Assembly: GCA_041390365.1 (NCBI GenBank)
Contig: JAWKQB010000001.1
Location: forward strand, 1,541,754 to 1,605,753
Origin: Syntrophotaleaceae bacterium
GTDB taxonomy: Bacteria > Desulfobacterota > Desulfuromonadia > Desulfuromonadales > Syntrophotaleaceae
Reading direction: 5' to 3'
DNA: 64,000 nucleotides
Every line of letters starts with the position of its first letter. Position 1 is the stretch's first letter. Position numbers and translations under genes: made by a program. Positions 33,465 through 42,562 of this stretch are shown piece by piece. The notes beneath the pieces are model-generated. The model was not told where the DNA came from. It did no database searches and saw only the letters and a program-made list of their open reading frames with translations.

Positions 33465-36245
33465 CTAGTCCAGCTCCCTGACCAACCTGAAACCGACATT
33501 TTCCCGGGAAAGAGTGCTTTTGAGGGCCAATCGCTCGGCCGATCTGCTGGTCTTGGGATCGCTGGACCAGGATCCTCCCCGGACCACTTTGAAAGGGCTG
33601 TCAGGAGCAGTCCAGGCACGCCCGTCACCAGGAGCCTGATGGTAGTCAGCGTGCCAGCTGTCCCGGCACCACTCGCCGACATTACCCAGCATGTCGTATA
33701 AGCCGAACCCGTTGGCTTTGAAGGAGCCCACAGGGGCAGCATAGATCTGGTTATCCCGGCAAGATGCAGAATCAAGCCTGCCCAGGACATCTTTGGCCGC
33801 CTGGTCCAGAATATTTTCATGACTGCAGCTCCGGTCCCCGTTTTCCCCCCACCAGAAGAGGGTTCCGGTTCCGGCTCGCGCCACATATTCCCATTCAGCC
33901 TCCGTGGGAAGGCGGTAGCGATGTCCGGTCATTTTTGTCAACCAGGCGGTATAGGCCATGGCATCTTCCCAGGAAACATTGGCCACCGGATGCCGGTCTC
34001 TGCCCCTGCCCCGGTCATCGGGCAGTGTGCGGCCGGTTGCGCGGCAGAAACGATCGTACTCGGCAAAACTCACTTCGTATTGGCCCACCGCGAAGGATCG
34101 GGAAAACTTCACCTGGTGAACCGGCTTTTCATCCCCTGTCCCCCTGCCGCCAAGATCGCCCATTCGAAACGATCCGGCAGCGACCACCACCAGCGCCGGC
34201 CCCATGCTGCCGTCTTCGAATTTGTCACGAAAGGTTTCCCCCGGTGCCATTATCTGCGATGCCTGCCGTTTCAGCTTGGTCGCCTGGATATGCCCGGGAT
34301 AGAGCCCCAGGGCCTTATTGATCGAAGCCAGTGCCGATGACTTGGCTCCCGCCGCCATGGCATCTTTCGCCTCGGCAAGTATCTTCAAAACCTTTTGTTC
34401 CCGCTCCTGCTGCTCCGAGAGCAGATCCTGCCTGACCTGGCTCAGCTGCGGCAACCCGGCATCGATGGTCTCGACCTTTTCCAGATATTCCCGGGATTCA
34501 TCAAATTTTCCGGCCGATCCGGCTGTTTGTGCCATTTGCAGGTATTTTTCGGCAATCCGCCTCATCTCGGCTTTGGCCGGAACATTCCGGGGATCGAGAG
34601 CGATAATTTTTCCCAGTTTTTCGTAGGCGTTATCTTCGGGTGGCACCATATACTTCTGCACTTCGATATTCTTCCGTGCTTTATCCAGCAGAGTTCCAAC
34701 TTTTTTTACTTTTGCTGCTTCAAGGGTCTGCCATAAACTGGCGACCACCGGATTTTTTTCTGCCAAAATCCGCAACTTTTCCAGCGCCTCACTCACTTTT
34801 TTGCAACTTTCCTGGTTTTCCGCCTTGTCCAGCATCTTCAGCAACGTTTCGCCGATGATGCGAAGACCATTCTGTCCTTCCCTGTTTTCAGGATCTTTCG
34901 TCAGCACCATGAGATATTGGTGGAAGGCATTCTCCCCATCCTCGGACAAAAAACGGTTTTCTTCCAGGTAGTGTCTGGCCTTGGCAAGCCCATCATCGAG
35001 CTGATTTGGATCGTTATTTCCCAAAACCCGTTCCCCTGTATGGTTTTCCGCCCGGGAAGCGTTTTCAGCCGTTGACAAGGATTTACCAGCTGTGATTGGA
35101 GGCGAAGCGTCACCGTCCCGGGAGTGTGAGGTTGCCTCCCTGAAAGGTTCGACGGGGGCGGGCACGGGCGCTTCGCCTGCGACAGGTGCCAGAGGCCCTT
35201 TGGACCTGTGGACGGTCTCTGTCCTGTTTGTATTGGCGAGTGCTCCTCCGCCGCCTCCGCCTCGGAATTTTCGCGGTGAAGACCCGTGTTGCAGAAACCA
35301 GACGGATCCGATGACCATTACAGCCAGAAGGCCTCCCCAACCGACCCACTGCAGATTTTGGAGAAGATGTTTCTTTCCGCTAATGGAATTGATTTTTGTA
35401 TGGGGAACTGGAATCACAGGTTTATTGTTTCGATTTTCGTCCTGTTGCAGAGTATCGATGGCGGAAATCACCTCTTCGGCGTTCTTAAACCGGCCTTCCG
35501 GATCCTTGGCAAGAAGCCGGTCCAGAAAAGTCTGAAGCCAGGAGAACTGATCAGGCAGAGAGGGCAAAGGTGCGTTGATATGCATCATCCCAATGGCAAA
35601 GCTATCTGTTGCCTGATAAGGAACTTCACCGAACAGCATCTCGTAGAACAGAATTCCTAAACTGTAGAGATCGCTTCGTCCATCAAGCTCATGGCTCCGC
35701 ACCTGCTCAGGGCTCATATAGGGAGGAGTGCCGACACTCATGTTGATCGCGGTCATCTGGGATCCGCCGCCAATGGCTTTGGCAATGCCGAAATCCGAGA
35801 GAACAACCGTTCCGTCTTCTCGGAACAACACATTTTCCGGTTTGACGTCCCGGTGTACAAAACCTTTCCCGTGTGCGTATCCCAAAGCCCCGGCCACCTG
35901 TTTCAGGATAGAAAAGGCTTCATTCACCGGCAGGGTCCCTTTTTCAAGGCGCTGTTTGAGATCTCCTCCCGGCAGATATTCCATTGCCAGATAGTAACTC
36001 GGCCCGACTGCTCCAAAATCGTACGCCGCCAGAATATGGGGATGAATCAACTGACCAACAGTCCGCGCCTCCTGCAGAAATCGAGCGCCGAAGGTTCGAT
36101 CAGCGGCCAGGGCCGGCACCATGACTTTCAGGGCCACCTGGCGTCCCATCGATTCCTGCCTCGCCAAAAAGACGGTCGACATGCCGCCTTGGCCGAGTTC
36201 CCTTTCGATGCTGTATCCTGGAATATCCATAAATGTTTCCGTCAT
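33465..36245 (-). CDS. Large membrane Ser/Thr kinase with helical stalk and FGE-sulfatase domain
   Basis: 926 residues from ATG 36245 (MTETF...; GGGGGAAC upstream); ATG 36230 (MDIPGYSIERE) is an alternative. Kinase at about 10-265: GQGGMSTV, VALKVMVP, HRDVKPENVLF, SDFGIAKA, SPEQVRS. Membrane helix about 300 (WGGLLAVMVIGSVWFL), a Gly/Asn/Pro-rich linker, then about 330 residues of helical repeats, and an FGE domain (about 680-925: SFRMGDLGGRG, LPTEAEWEYVARAG, GNVGEWCRD, VRGGSWSSD, NVGFRLVREL). No clear DGR signature. It is the largest kinase of the array and starts 20 bases after the PEGA lipoprotein gene. Confidence 0.92.
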   Translation of the reverse strand: MTETFMDIPGYSIERELGQGGMSTVFLARQESMGRQVALKVMVPALAADRTFGARFLQEARTVGQLIHPHILAAYDFGAVGPSYYLAMEYLPGGDLKQRLEKGTLPVNEAFSILKQVAGALGYAHGKGFVHRDVKPENVLFREDGTVVLSDFGIAKAIGGGSQMTAINMSVGTPPYMSPEQVRSHELDGRSDLYSLGILFYEMLFGEVPYQATDSFAIGMMHINAPLPSLPDQFSWLQTFLDRLLAKDPEGRFKNAEEVISAIDTLQQDENRNNKPVIPVPHTKINSISGKKHLLQNLQWVGWGGLLAVMVIGSVWFLQHGSSPRKFRGGGGGGALANTNRTETVHRSKGPLAPVAGEAPVPAPVEPFREATSHSRDGDASPPITAGKSLSTAENASRAENHTGERVLGNNDPNQLDDGLAKARHYLEENRFLSEDGENAFHQYLMVLTKDPENREGQNGLRIIGETLLKMLDKAENQESCKKVSEALEKLRILAEKNPVVASLWQTLEAAKVKKVGTLLDKARKNIEVQKYMVPPEDNAYEKLGKIIALDPRNVPAKAEMRRIAEKYLQMAQTAGSAGKFDESREYLEKVETIDAGLPQLSQVRQDLLSEQQEREQKVLKILAEAKDAMAAGAKSSALASINKALGLYPGHIQATKLKRQASQIMAPGETFRDKFEDGSMGPALVVVAAGSFRMGDLGGRGTGDEKPVHQVKFSRSFAVGQYEVSFAEYDRFCRATGRTLPDDRGRGRDRHPVANVSWEDAMAYTAWLTKMTGHRYRLPTEAEWEYVARAGTGTLFWWGENGDRSCSHENILDQAAKDVLGRLDSASCRDNQIYAAPVGSFKANGFGLYDMLGNVGEWCRDSWHADYHQAPGDGRAWTAPDSPFKVVRGGSWSSDPKTSRSAERLALKSTLSRENVGFRLVRELD

Positions 36246-36265
36246 GCCCGGTTCCCCCAGTGTGC

Positions 36266-38116
36266 CTACCCGCCGCTTAAGCCGTCCCGGCGAAAAAATC
36301 TGTCGCTGCGATTGTCTTTCAGCTGGTCGATGACTTGGTAGGAAGCTTCGACCTGGCGCTGGCTTGATCCTCCTTCGAGCGAATAGATGACCAGCCAGAG
36401 TCTGCGATAAGCACCGGAGCGCTCGTGGGGCCCGATCTCGTCGCGACTTAGATCCAGTTGATCGGCAAAGGGTCCGCTGGTTGTGAATTCCTGGCGTTTC
36501 CAACCTTGGTAGTCGGGTCCGGTGGTCCAACGAACCAAACGCCCGACTTTTACTTGGCTGGCAATCGGCAGAATCCGCTTTTCATTGATCTGCAGATCCT
36601 CCAGGGCAGAAGGCAGTGAAAAGGGGGCATCAGCATCACTGATCGCCAGAACCCGCTTAGGCGAAACCTGCCACTGCAACTGCAACTGGCCTTTGCCCGC
36701 AGGGATGCGCGCCAGGGAGAGGCCCTCTCCTGGTTTGGCTACTTTCCCTGGCAAAACCAGGTCATCGCCTCCAAGAACAAGCAGGGTGATTTCGCCATCA
36801 CCCGGATTGCGCTGCAGAGTCTCGCCGCGCGCCCCGATCTGCCCCCCGGCAAGGTGCAGCAGTGGCAAAACCGTTCGCGCCTCATGCAGGCCGAAGGCAA
36901 GGGCGGGTAAAACATCTGACCCGATTTTGATCACACTGCTCCTGACTTCCTTTTCCTTTTTCCATGGCATTTGAACCGGACGGCCACTTTGCAAAGCTCC
37001 GACGAGCAATTTAAAATCGGGCGTTAACTCGGGGCTGCGCTTCCAGATATTCCACTTGCCGCCATTTCCTTCTATCAGCAGCCGATCACCCACCCGCATC
37101 ATTTCGTGAAGAAACCTGTCGGCATCCTGCTTCTCGCGTAACATCTGCAAAGCTTCAGGGGTCAAACGAGCATGAAGTGTCACGGGGTTGGCAACCTTGT
37201 GTGCCCGGTAATGTGCGTCCTCTTGGGCCAAGGCCTCGCTTTCGGCCATCCAGCGCCCTTTAAAAAGCCGCTCCCTGACAGTCAACTGCAGCTGCAACAG
37301 ATGGTTTTCTGCTTCGCTAATCGTCAAACCTGCCTCGGCAACTAGTCTGGTAACGGCATCAAGATGGAGAGTCGCCTGGACCCGGTGTGAACCGAAGGGA
37401 ACCGCCGGAAGGTCCGCCCTTCCCTTGCCGACCAGCTTTCCATCAACAAAGATACTCGCTCCCGCCATACTGGTCTGGATCTGGACCCGGCCATGGGTGG
37501 GGATTTTCTTCAGGTCGAAATGAAAGGTTCGGCTTTCACCTGGACCGACAGTGAAAGGCATCTTCTCCTGCTGGTAGGAGGGCACGGTCACCGACAGCAG
37601 ATGGTCGCCCTCTTCAACTTCGGTCTTCAGCGGTGTCCTGCCCCGCGGCACTCCATCTATCGTCACCTCCCCCTCCGAAGGGGAGGAGGTGAGCAGCAGC
37701 GGTGCATAGCCTTTTCCAAGATGAATCAGGATTGTTTCATCCGTAGCCTCACGGACATCGATTGTGACCTCTTTGGGACGATAGCCTTCCTTCATCGGTC
37801 GCAGTCTATAGCGGCCGGCTGGCAAGCTTACCCGACCGCCATCCTCGACCAATCGATTGGTCTCGACAATCAGTACCTGCCCCCCGGAAGGCTCGGTATG
37901 AAGATCAAAAGTGGAAAGCTCTTTCGCACCAACCTGGCTTTGATTCGACTTTTCCAGGTTGGATGCCCGCGGGTTACGATCCGAAGTTGGATTCAGCTCG
38001 ATTTGTCCAGCAACGGTCGGATTGCTCGACTCGCCTTCAGCAACAGAAACCGAACAGGCGGTGATCACCCCCAGCAAAAAAAGCAGAATGCCTGGAAGTA
38101 TCCGGTCAAATTTCAT
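36266..38116 (-). CDS. PEGA-domain lipoprotein
   Basis: 616 residues from the ATG at 38116. Signal peptide with lipobox ITAC. PEGA-like repeats follow: FDLHTEPSGGQVLI (about 85), PLLLTSSPSEGEVTIDG (about 138) and VQIQTSMAGASIFVDGK (about 215); PEGA domains are surface or periplasmic beta modules common in bacteria with large Ser/Thr kinase sets. Then comes a charged helical segment and a long C-terminal beta/alpha part including WKRSPELTPDFKLLV and LWLVIYSLEGG. The C-terminal part is not recognised. Overlap-like spacing (20 bases) to the large kinase suggests they work together. Confidence 0.8.
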   Translation of the reverse strand: MKFDRILPGILLFLLGVITACSVSVAEGESSNPTVAGQIELNPTSDRNPRASNLEKSNQSQVGAKELSTFDLHTEPSGGQVLIVETNRLVEDGGRVSLPAGRYRLRPMKEGYRPKEVTIDVREATDETILIHLGKGYAPLLLTSSPSEGEVTIDGVPRGRTPLKTEVEEGDHLLSVTVPSYQQEKMPFTVGPGESRTFHFDLKKIPTHGRVQIQTSMAGASIFVDGKLVGKGRADLPAVPFGSHRVQATLHLDAVTRLVAEAGLTISEAENHLLQLQLTVRERLFKGRWMAESEALAQEDAHYRAHKVANPVTLHARLTPEALQMLREKQDADRFLHEMMRVGDRLLIEGNGGKWNIWKRSPELTPDFKLLVGALQSGRPVQMPWKKEKEVRSSVIKIGSDVLPALAFGLHEARTVLPLLHLAGGQIGARGETLQRNPGDGEITLLVLGGDDLVLPGKVAKPGEGLSLARIPAGKGQLQLQWQVSPKRVLAISDADAPFSLPSALEDLQINEKRILPIASQVKVGRLVRWTTGPDYQGWKRQEFTTSGPFADQLDLSRDEIGPHERSGAYRRLWLVIYSLEGGSSQRQVEASYQVIDQLKDNRSDRFFRRDGLSGG

Positions 38117-38135
38117 GACGAGCGGTCTCCTCCGG

Positions 38136-40586
38136 CTATTGAATACCATGCTGGTCATTACCAAGAAACTGAGGCCAGGGTGAGCTCGAACGTTCCGTTA
38201 CGCGATTGATCCAGTAGCTGACAATAGTCCCGTTCTGACCGGCGGCCACAATGTCCACCAATTCATCATTGTTGACATCCCCCAGCACGGGTGATGCGAT
38301 GAAGGCATCGACTCCGGAAGCCGGAAGCTGCAGCAACGCCCGTCCGCGGTTCATATCCACCAGATGGAGGCCGCCGCTCCCGTCCAGTATGATCAGATCG
38401 AGCATTTTGTCGTTGTTGACATCGAACAGGGCCGGCGAAGCCTGCACGGTGATACCGAGCGCGGTACTCCAGATCTCTTCCCCATTCAAGCTGTCCAGAA
38501 CGTGAATGTCGCCATTTTCGGCCACTGCCACCACATCCGGCACGTCATCTCCGTTGGCATCGGCCGCCACCGGGCTGGCGAAAAACCGCTTGTTCACCTT
38601 GGCGCTCCAGGCCATACGGCCGTTGCCGGCGTTGAGAGCAACGATTCCTGCGCCGTCCGACGCAACAATGACAAGAGCCTGCTCCCCGACTTCTATGAAT
38701 ACCGGCGATGCGCAGTAGACGGGAGGAACTTCGCCCTCCCAGATCTGCCAGACCTTATCACCCTGACCGGTGACCGCCAGAACCTGACCGGAATCGGTTA
38801 CGCCGATGAAATCAGGGATCTTATCGCCGTTGACATCCGCCCGGACCGGAGAGGTGATCATCTTTCCCCGAGTCATTTCGGCGGTATCCCACATCTTCCA
38901 GCCCCTGGAACCGTCCAGAGCCACCAGCCCCATTTGGGACGTGGGCAGAATAACATCGGGAACCTTGTCGCCGTTCAGATCCTGCAGAACCGGGCGATTG
39001 AGAATCTCGCCCAGATCAAGGTCGCCGGAGGATTTCCACAGAGTCTGACCCTTACCGTTAAGTGCGACCACCAAGCCGGAATTGCTGGCAACGATCAGAT
39101 CATCAATTTGATCTCCGTTGAGATCTGCGGTGACCGGTGGCGCAAGGATGCGGTCGGATACAGCAGCCTCGAAAATTTTTTTGCCCTCCTGCCCGTCAAG
39201 GGCAAGCACATATCCGCTGGCGTCGGCGACAATGACATCGAGGAACTTGTCGCCATTGATATCAGCCAGCAGGGGAGTCGCAGGTCCAAGGCGACCTCCG
39301 GAAAGGGTTTGTTCCCAAACCTTGCCGGCTTGCAGTTTGGCAGTTATCTGCGGCGGGGAGCTCTTCCAGAACCAGATACCGGCTATTACGGCTACCAGGG
39401 CAAAACCGACCAGACCGTAAACCCAGGCCGGAAGAGATTTCTTGGCGGCAGACATCACGGCCGTCTTTCCATTGCCGCCGATGGCCCCCATCATTTGTGT
39501 ACCGCCGGCAGCAGCCATCGCAGCTTCAAATTTCAACTCGACCTTCCCCAGTTGAATTTTGTCGCCGTCTTTCAATATCTGACTCTGGATTTTCTTGCCG
39601 TTGACCAGAGTGCCGTTGCTGGAACCGGCATCCTCGATTTTCCATCCGCTGCCCTCGGGGAGAAGCCTGGCATGCTTGCTGGAAACCGTTGGATCGGAGA
39701 TGACAATGTCGTTGTCGGCAGTACGACCGATGCTTGACGGACGTGCGGCCAAAGGAAAGGTTTTGCCGGCCGCCGCTCCGTCGGCACCTATCAGCCTGGC
39801 CTTGGCGCCACCTGTTCCGGTAGTCGTCGAGGCCGGATCTGCCGGAGCCGCCCCAACGGCAGGACGCATCTGAGTGGATTGACCATCAATGGCGGCCCGG
39901 ACAGAGGTTTTGGCCGCATCACCGGGCCCTGCGACCTTGAAGGAAACCTGGTCGAACCGGATTTCGTCCCCGGCCTTTAAAGCGATTTCCGTGACCCTGT
40001 TGCCGTTGACAAATGTTCCGTTGGCGCTTCCGAGATCGCGGATTTTCAGCATCCCGCCGATCACTTCGATCTCTGCATGCTGACGGGAAACCATCTGCTC
40101 ATCGATTTGCAGGCCGCAACCGGCCTCGCGGCCGACGATCAACTTGCCGGCCACGGCAAAAGATTTGCCGGCAACCACCCCGGAAGTGCCCATGAGGGTG
40201 AAGGAACTCACCCCTGCCCGCACTTGGGTGCTGTCGGCGGGAACGGAAGTCTGCAGATCGGCCTCGCTGATCGCCCGGTTGACCATGGTCGGACGGCGCT
40301 TTTCCGTATCCACGATTTCCGCCTCTACCTTTTCGAACCTCAGCGTATCCCAGAGTTTGATTTCCTGCCGACCGGAGATCTTGCTCCCGTTGACGAAAGT
40401 ACCGTTGGTACTGCCTAGATCGACAACGTATACCTTTCCGTCACCGATCTGGATCTCGGCATGGAATCCTGAAACGCCCGTTTCATTCAGCACCACATCG
40501 TTGCCTGAATCCCTTCCGATCATTACGCGTTTACGGATCAGACTGACCGGTTTGTATAAATCCCCCTTGAATTTCAACTGCAGCAT
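38136..40586 (-). CDS. Triple-FHA membrane protein with extracytoplasmic FG-GAP beta-propeller
   Basis: 816 residues. Three FHA domains at about 20-95, 145-215 and 285-355, each with the pThr-binding pattern: IGRDSGNDVVL..LGSTNGTFVNG, VGREAGCGLQI..LGSANGTFVNG, IGRTADNDIVI..AGSSNGTLVNG. A membrane helix follows (WVYGLVGFALVAVIAGIWFW, about 395). The C-terminal 400 residues are FG-GAP/PQQ-like propeller repeats with Asp-rich Ca-type loops (DINGDKFLD, DLNGDQIDD, DVNGDKIPD, DANGDDVPD). So pThr recognition inside is coupled to a large outside propeller, the reverse topology of the kinases. Confidence 0.9.
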   Translation of the reverse strand: MLQLKFKGDLYKPVSLIRKRVMIGRDSGNDVVLNETGVSGFHAEIQIGDGKVYVVDLGSTNGTFVNGSKISGRQEIKLWDTLRFEKVEAEIVDTEKRRPTMVNRAISEADLQTSVPADSTQVRAGVSSFTLMGTSGVVAGKSFAVAGKLIVGREAGCGLQIDEQMVSRQHAEIEVIGGMLKIRDLGSANGTFVNGNRVTEIALKAGDEIRFDQVSFKVAGPGDAAKTSVRAAIDGQSTQMRPAVGAAPADPASTTTGTGGAKARLIGADGAAAGKTFPLAARPSSIGRTADNDIVISDPTVSSKHARLLPEGSGWKIEDAGSSNGTLVNGKKIQSQILKDGDKIQLGKVELKFEAAMAAAGGTQMMGAIGGNGKTAVMSAAKKSLPAWVYGLVGFALVAVIAGIWFWKSSPPQITAKLQAGKVWEQTLSGGRLGPATPLLADINGDKFLDVIVADASGYVLALDGQEGKKIFEAAVSDRILAPPVTADLNGDQIDDLIVASNSGLVVALNGKGQTLWKSSGDLDLGEILNRPVLQDLNGDKVPDVILPTSQMGLVALDGSRGWKMWDTAEMTRGKMITSPVRADVNGDKIPDFIGVTDSGQVLAVTGQGDKVWQIWEGEVPPVYCASPVFIEVGEQALVIVASDGAGIVALNAGNGRMAWSAKVNKRFFASPVAADANGDDVPDVVAVAENGDIHVLDSLNGEEIWSTALGITVQASPALFDVNNDKMLDLIILDGSGGLHLVDMNRGRALLQLPASGVDAFIASPVLGDVNNDELVDIVAAGQNGTIVSYWINRVTERSSSPWPQFLGNDQHGIQ

Positions 40587-40648
40587 GACATGTCTCCTTT
40601 TTGGCGAAAATTTTGGTTCATCTCACAATCGAACTCGAAATTGATTCA

Positions 40649-40672
40649 TTCGCGGCTTAAGCCGCTTTCACA
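40649..40672 (+). repeat. Isolated REP-like unit
   Basis: A single diverged copy (TTCGCGGCTTAAGCCGCTTT + CACA) between two FHA genes, the only clear unit in the 28-44 kb stretch. Confidence 0.7.
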
Positions 40673-40712
40673 AAAACCTCACCCCTGATCCCTGCTTCCA
40701 ATCCCTGCAGTT

Positions 40713-41348
40713 TTAAACCCGCCGGAAACCAAGCTGAACCGAGCCCACCTGATACCAGTCTCCCTCTTGAGCCAAGTCCCATTCGGTACGGGTTTGCCCA
40801 TGTTTCCAGGTGCCGTTGGAGGAATTCAGGTCCTTGAGCTCCACTCCGTTGTCGGTCGCTTGAATCTGCCAGTGGCGACCCGATACCTGTCCGTCATCGA
40901 TTTGAATATCGGCATCATTGCTTCTGCCGATAATCAGCGATCGAGTAGACACGGGAAACTGACGCTGCAGTGCGCCGTCTCTGTAAAGAAATCCCTGCCA
41001 GGTGCAGGGTGTGACAAGGGATGGCGGAGATACGACTCGGGTCTGCGATTGCGGCTGTTGAGAAAAAGATCCAACAGAATGGGGTTGCTGGAAGGAATTA
41101 TGGTTGGCGTTTAGAGAAACTTGAACTTGAGCGGGAGCGCTTTTCTGAAAAGACCACACAAGGGATATGACCCAGCCAAGGAAACTCCAGCCCAAAAGGA
41201 AATTGACAATTATCACTCCGACCTTGTTGTTATGCTGCTTGTTGCAAACCACTATGATAGTGGGCAAAAAATAGAGAACCCCAAAAACAAGAATTAATAG
41301 CAGTATCCCAAACAATGCAACGAATTCCTCACCCCCGCTGTTATACAT
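40713..41348 (-). CDS. Superinfection-immunity-like membrane domain fused to FHA
   Basis: 211 residues. N-terminal two-helix region (FGILLLILVFGVLYFLPTII, then NFLLGWSFLGWVISLVWSF) with the YFLPT...N...NFLLGW.FLGW pattern of the superinfection-immunity family (named after phage T4 Imm). A Gln/Ser-rich linker (about 75-105) leads to an FHA domain (about 130-208: IIGRSNDADIQI, VSGRHWQI, NSSNGTWKHG). The linked FHA suggests recruitment to kinase-phosphorylated partners at the membrane. It sits between the triple-FHA and PP2C genes. Confidence 0.85.
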   Translation of the reverse strand: MYNSGGEEFVALFGILLLILVFGVLYFLPTIIVVCNKQHNNKVGVIIVNFLLGWSFLGWVISLVWSFQKSAPAQVQVSLNANHNSFQQPHSVGSFSQQPQSQTRVVSPPSLVTPCTWQGFLYRDGALQRQFPVSTRSLIIGRSNDADIQIDDGQVSGRHWQIQATDNGVELKDLNSSNGTWKHGQTRTEWDLAQEGDWYQVGSVQLGFRRV

Positions 41349-41403
41349 GGCATTCTCCGTTTGCTGAAGTAGCGGTTTTCAATAAGGTCGTAATTCACCC
41401 TGA

Positions 41404-42504
41404 TTATTGTTTTCGGAATTGTTTTCCTGCGGGTTCTCCCGGCATCTTCTGTTCCGGAAGTTCTTCCGCCATTTCACGATTGTTGTCGAGCTCAAATTTG
41501 AGCTCAGGGGCGACGGTCTCAGGCAGATCCGGGTTTGCTGGCTTCGGCTTCAGGTCCTGTTCGAGACTGCCCGCTGGGAGCACCGGTCCTCCAGCCGGAA
41601 TCGTCCCGCCGTTGCCCATGGGTCGCGTTTTTTTGGAAAAATGGGACCATCCAAACCAGAAAAGAGCCAGCGCCAGAAAAATGAAAAAGAACAGCAAAAC
41701 TTTTCTGGAAATACTTGAAATCCCCCATCGCTTTTTCTGCTCAGGCAGTTCAATGGCTTTCATGGGCAGCGTATCGCCTTTGCCCCTGAATTGAGATGCA
41801 TTGGCAGGAGCTTCCACCAGGACTACGGTAATATTGTCGGAACCGCCGTTGTTGTTGGCGGTGCGGATCAGGTCTTCCACTGCCTGCATGGGGCTTTCAG
41901 CTCCCTGCAGAAGTTGTGCGATCTGCCCGTCCTCCACCTCGCTGGTAAGCCCGTCGGAGCAGAGCAAAATCTGTTCGCCCCGACACAGGGTGCCCTGCAC
42001 CGTATCGACCCGAACCGTTTTCAGATCAGAAGCGCCCAGGGCTTGGGTAATTACGCTGCGCTGAGGATGCACTCTTGCTTCTTCTTCGCTGATGGCTCCC
42101 GAATCGATGAGTTGCTGAACGAAGGAGTGATCGCGGGTCAATGGACGCAGGACGCCGTTCCATAGATAAGCCCGGCTGTCACCGACCCAGGCGATCTCAT
42201 AATCGCATCCGGACATTTGTAGGGCCACGATGGTGCAGCCCATGCCAGGAGTTCCCTCCCCATTTCGGCCGGCCTTTATGATGGCTTGATGGGCGGCCTC
42301 GATCGCCATGGCCAGGGACATCTTTTCCCCGACTTTGCCGGTGATGCACTTAACGGCGATGGCACTGGCAACTTCCCCCGCCGCATGACCGCCCATGCCA
42401 TCGGCGACCAGCCAAAGCCCCTTTTCGGGCAGAACAATATAGTTGTCCTCATTGTGGTCGCGAACGCGCCCCACATCGGTGGCGTGACCAGTGATGTAAT
42501 CCAT
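41404..42504 (-). CDS. PP2C-type Ser/Thr phosphatase with C-terminal membrane anchor
   Basis: 366 residues. PPM/PP2C catalytic domain at about 1-240: VGRVRDHNEDNY, LVADGMGGHAAGEVAS (metal-binding Asp and Gly), VGDSRAYLW, LLCSDGLTSEVED and GGSDNITVVLV, all standard Stp1/PrpC motifs. A membrane helix (about 272-292) and a Pro/Glu-rich tail follow, so the catalytic part is cytoplasmic. It is the only protein phosphatase of this type in the window and the natural counter-enzyme for the Hanks kinases encoded downstream in the same array. Confidence 0.95.
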   Translation of the reverse strand: MDYITGHATDVGRVRDHNEDNYIVLPEKGLWLVADGMGGHAAGEVASAIAVKCITGKVGEKMSLAMAIEAAHQAIIKAGRNGEGTPGMGCTIVALQMSGCDYEIAWVGDSRAYLWNGVLRPLTRDHSFVQQLIDSGAISEEEARVHPQRSVITQALGASDLKTVRVDTVQGTLCRGEQILLCSDGLTSEVEDGQIAQLLQGAESPMQAVEDLIRTANNNGGSDNITVVLVEAPANASQFRGKGDTLPMKAIELPEQKKRWGISSISRKVLLFFFIFLALALFWFGWSHFSKKTRPMGNGGTIPAGGPVLPAGSLEQDLKPKPANPDLPETVAPELKFELDNNREMAEELPEQKMPGEPAGKQFRKQ

Positions 42505-42562
42505 TGGAATTAAATCCTGTATTTTCTGGTTTTTTATAACGGAAATTTCTATTCGGAATTAC

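Noticed and set aside
33465..33640. C-terminal end of the large kinase-FGE gene as a DGR variable repeat
   Set aside because: Only general FGE similarity (VRGGSWSSDPKTSRSAERL); no block identical to the TR was found.
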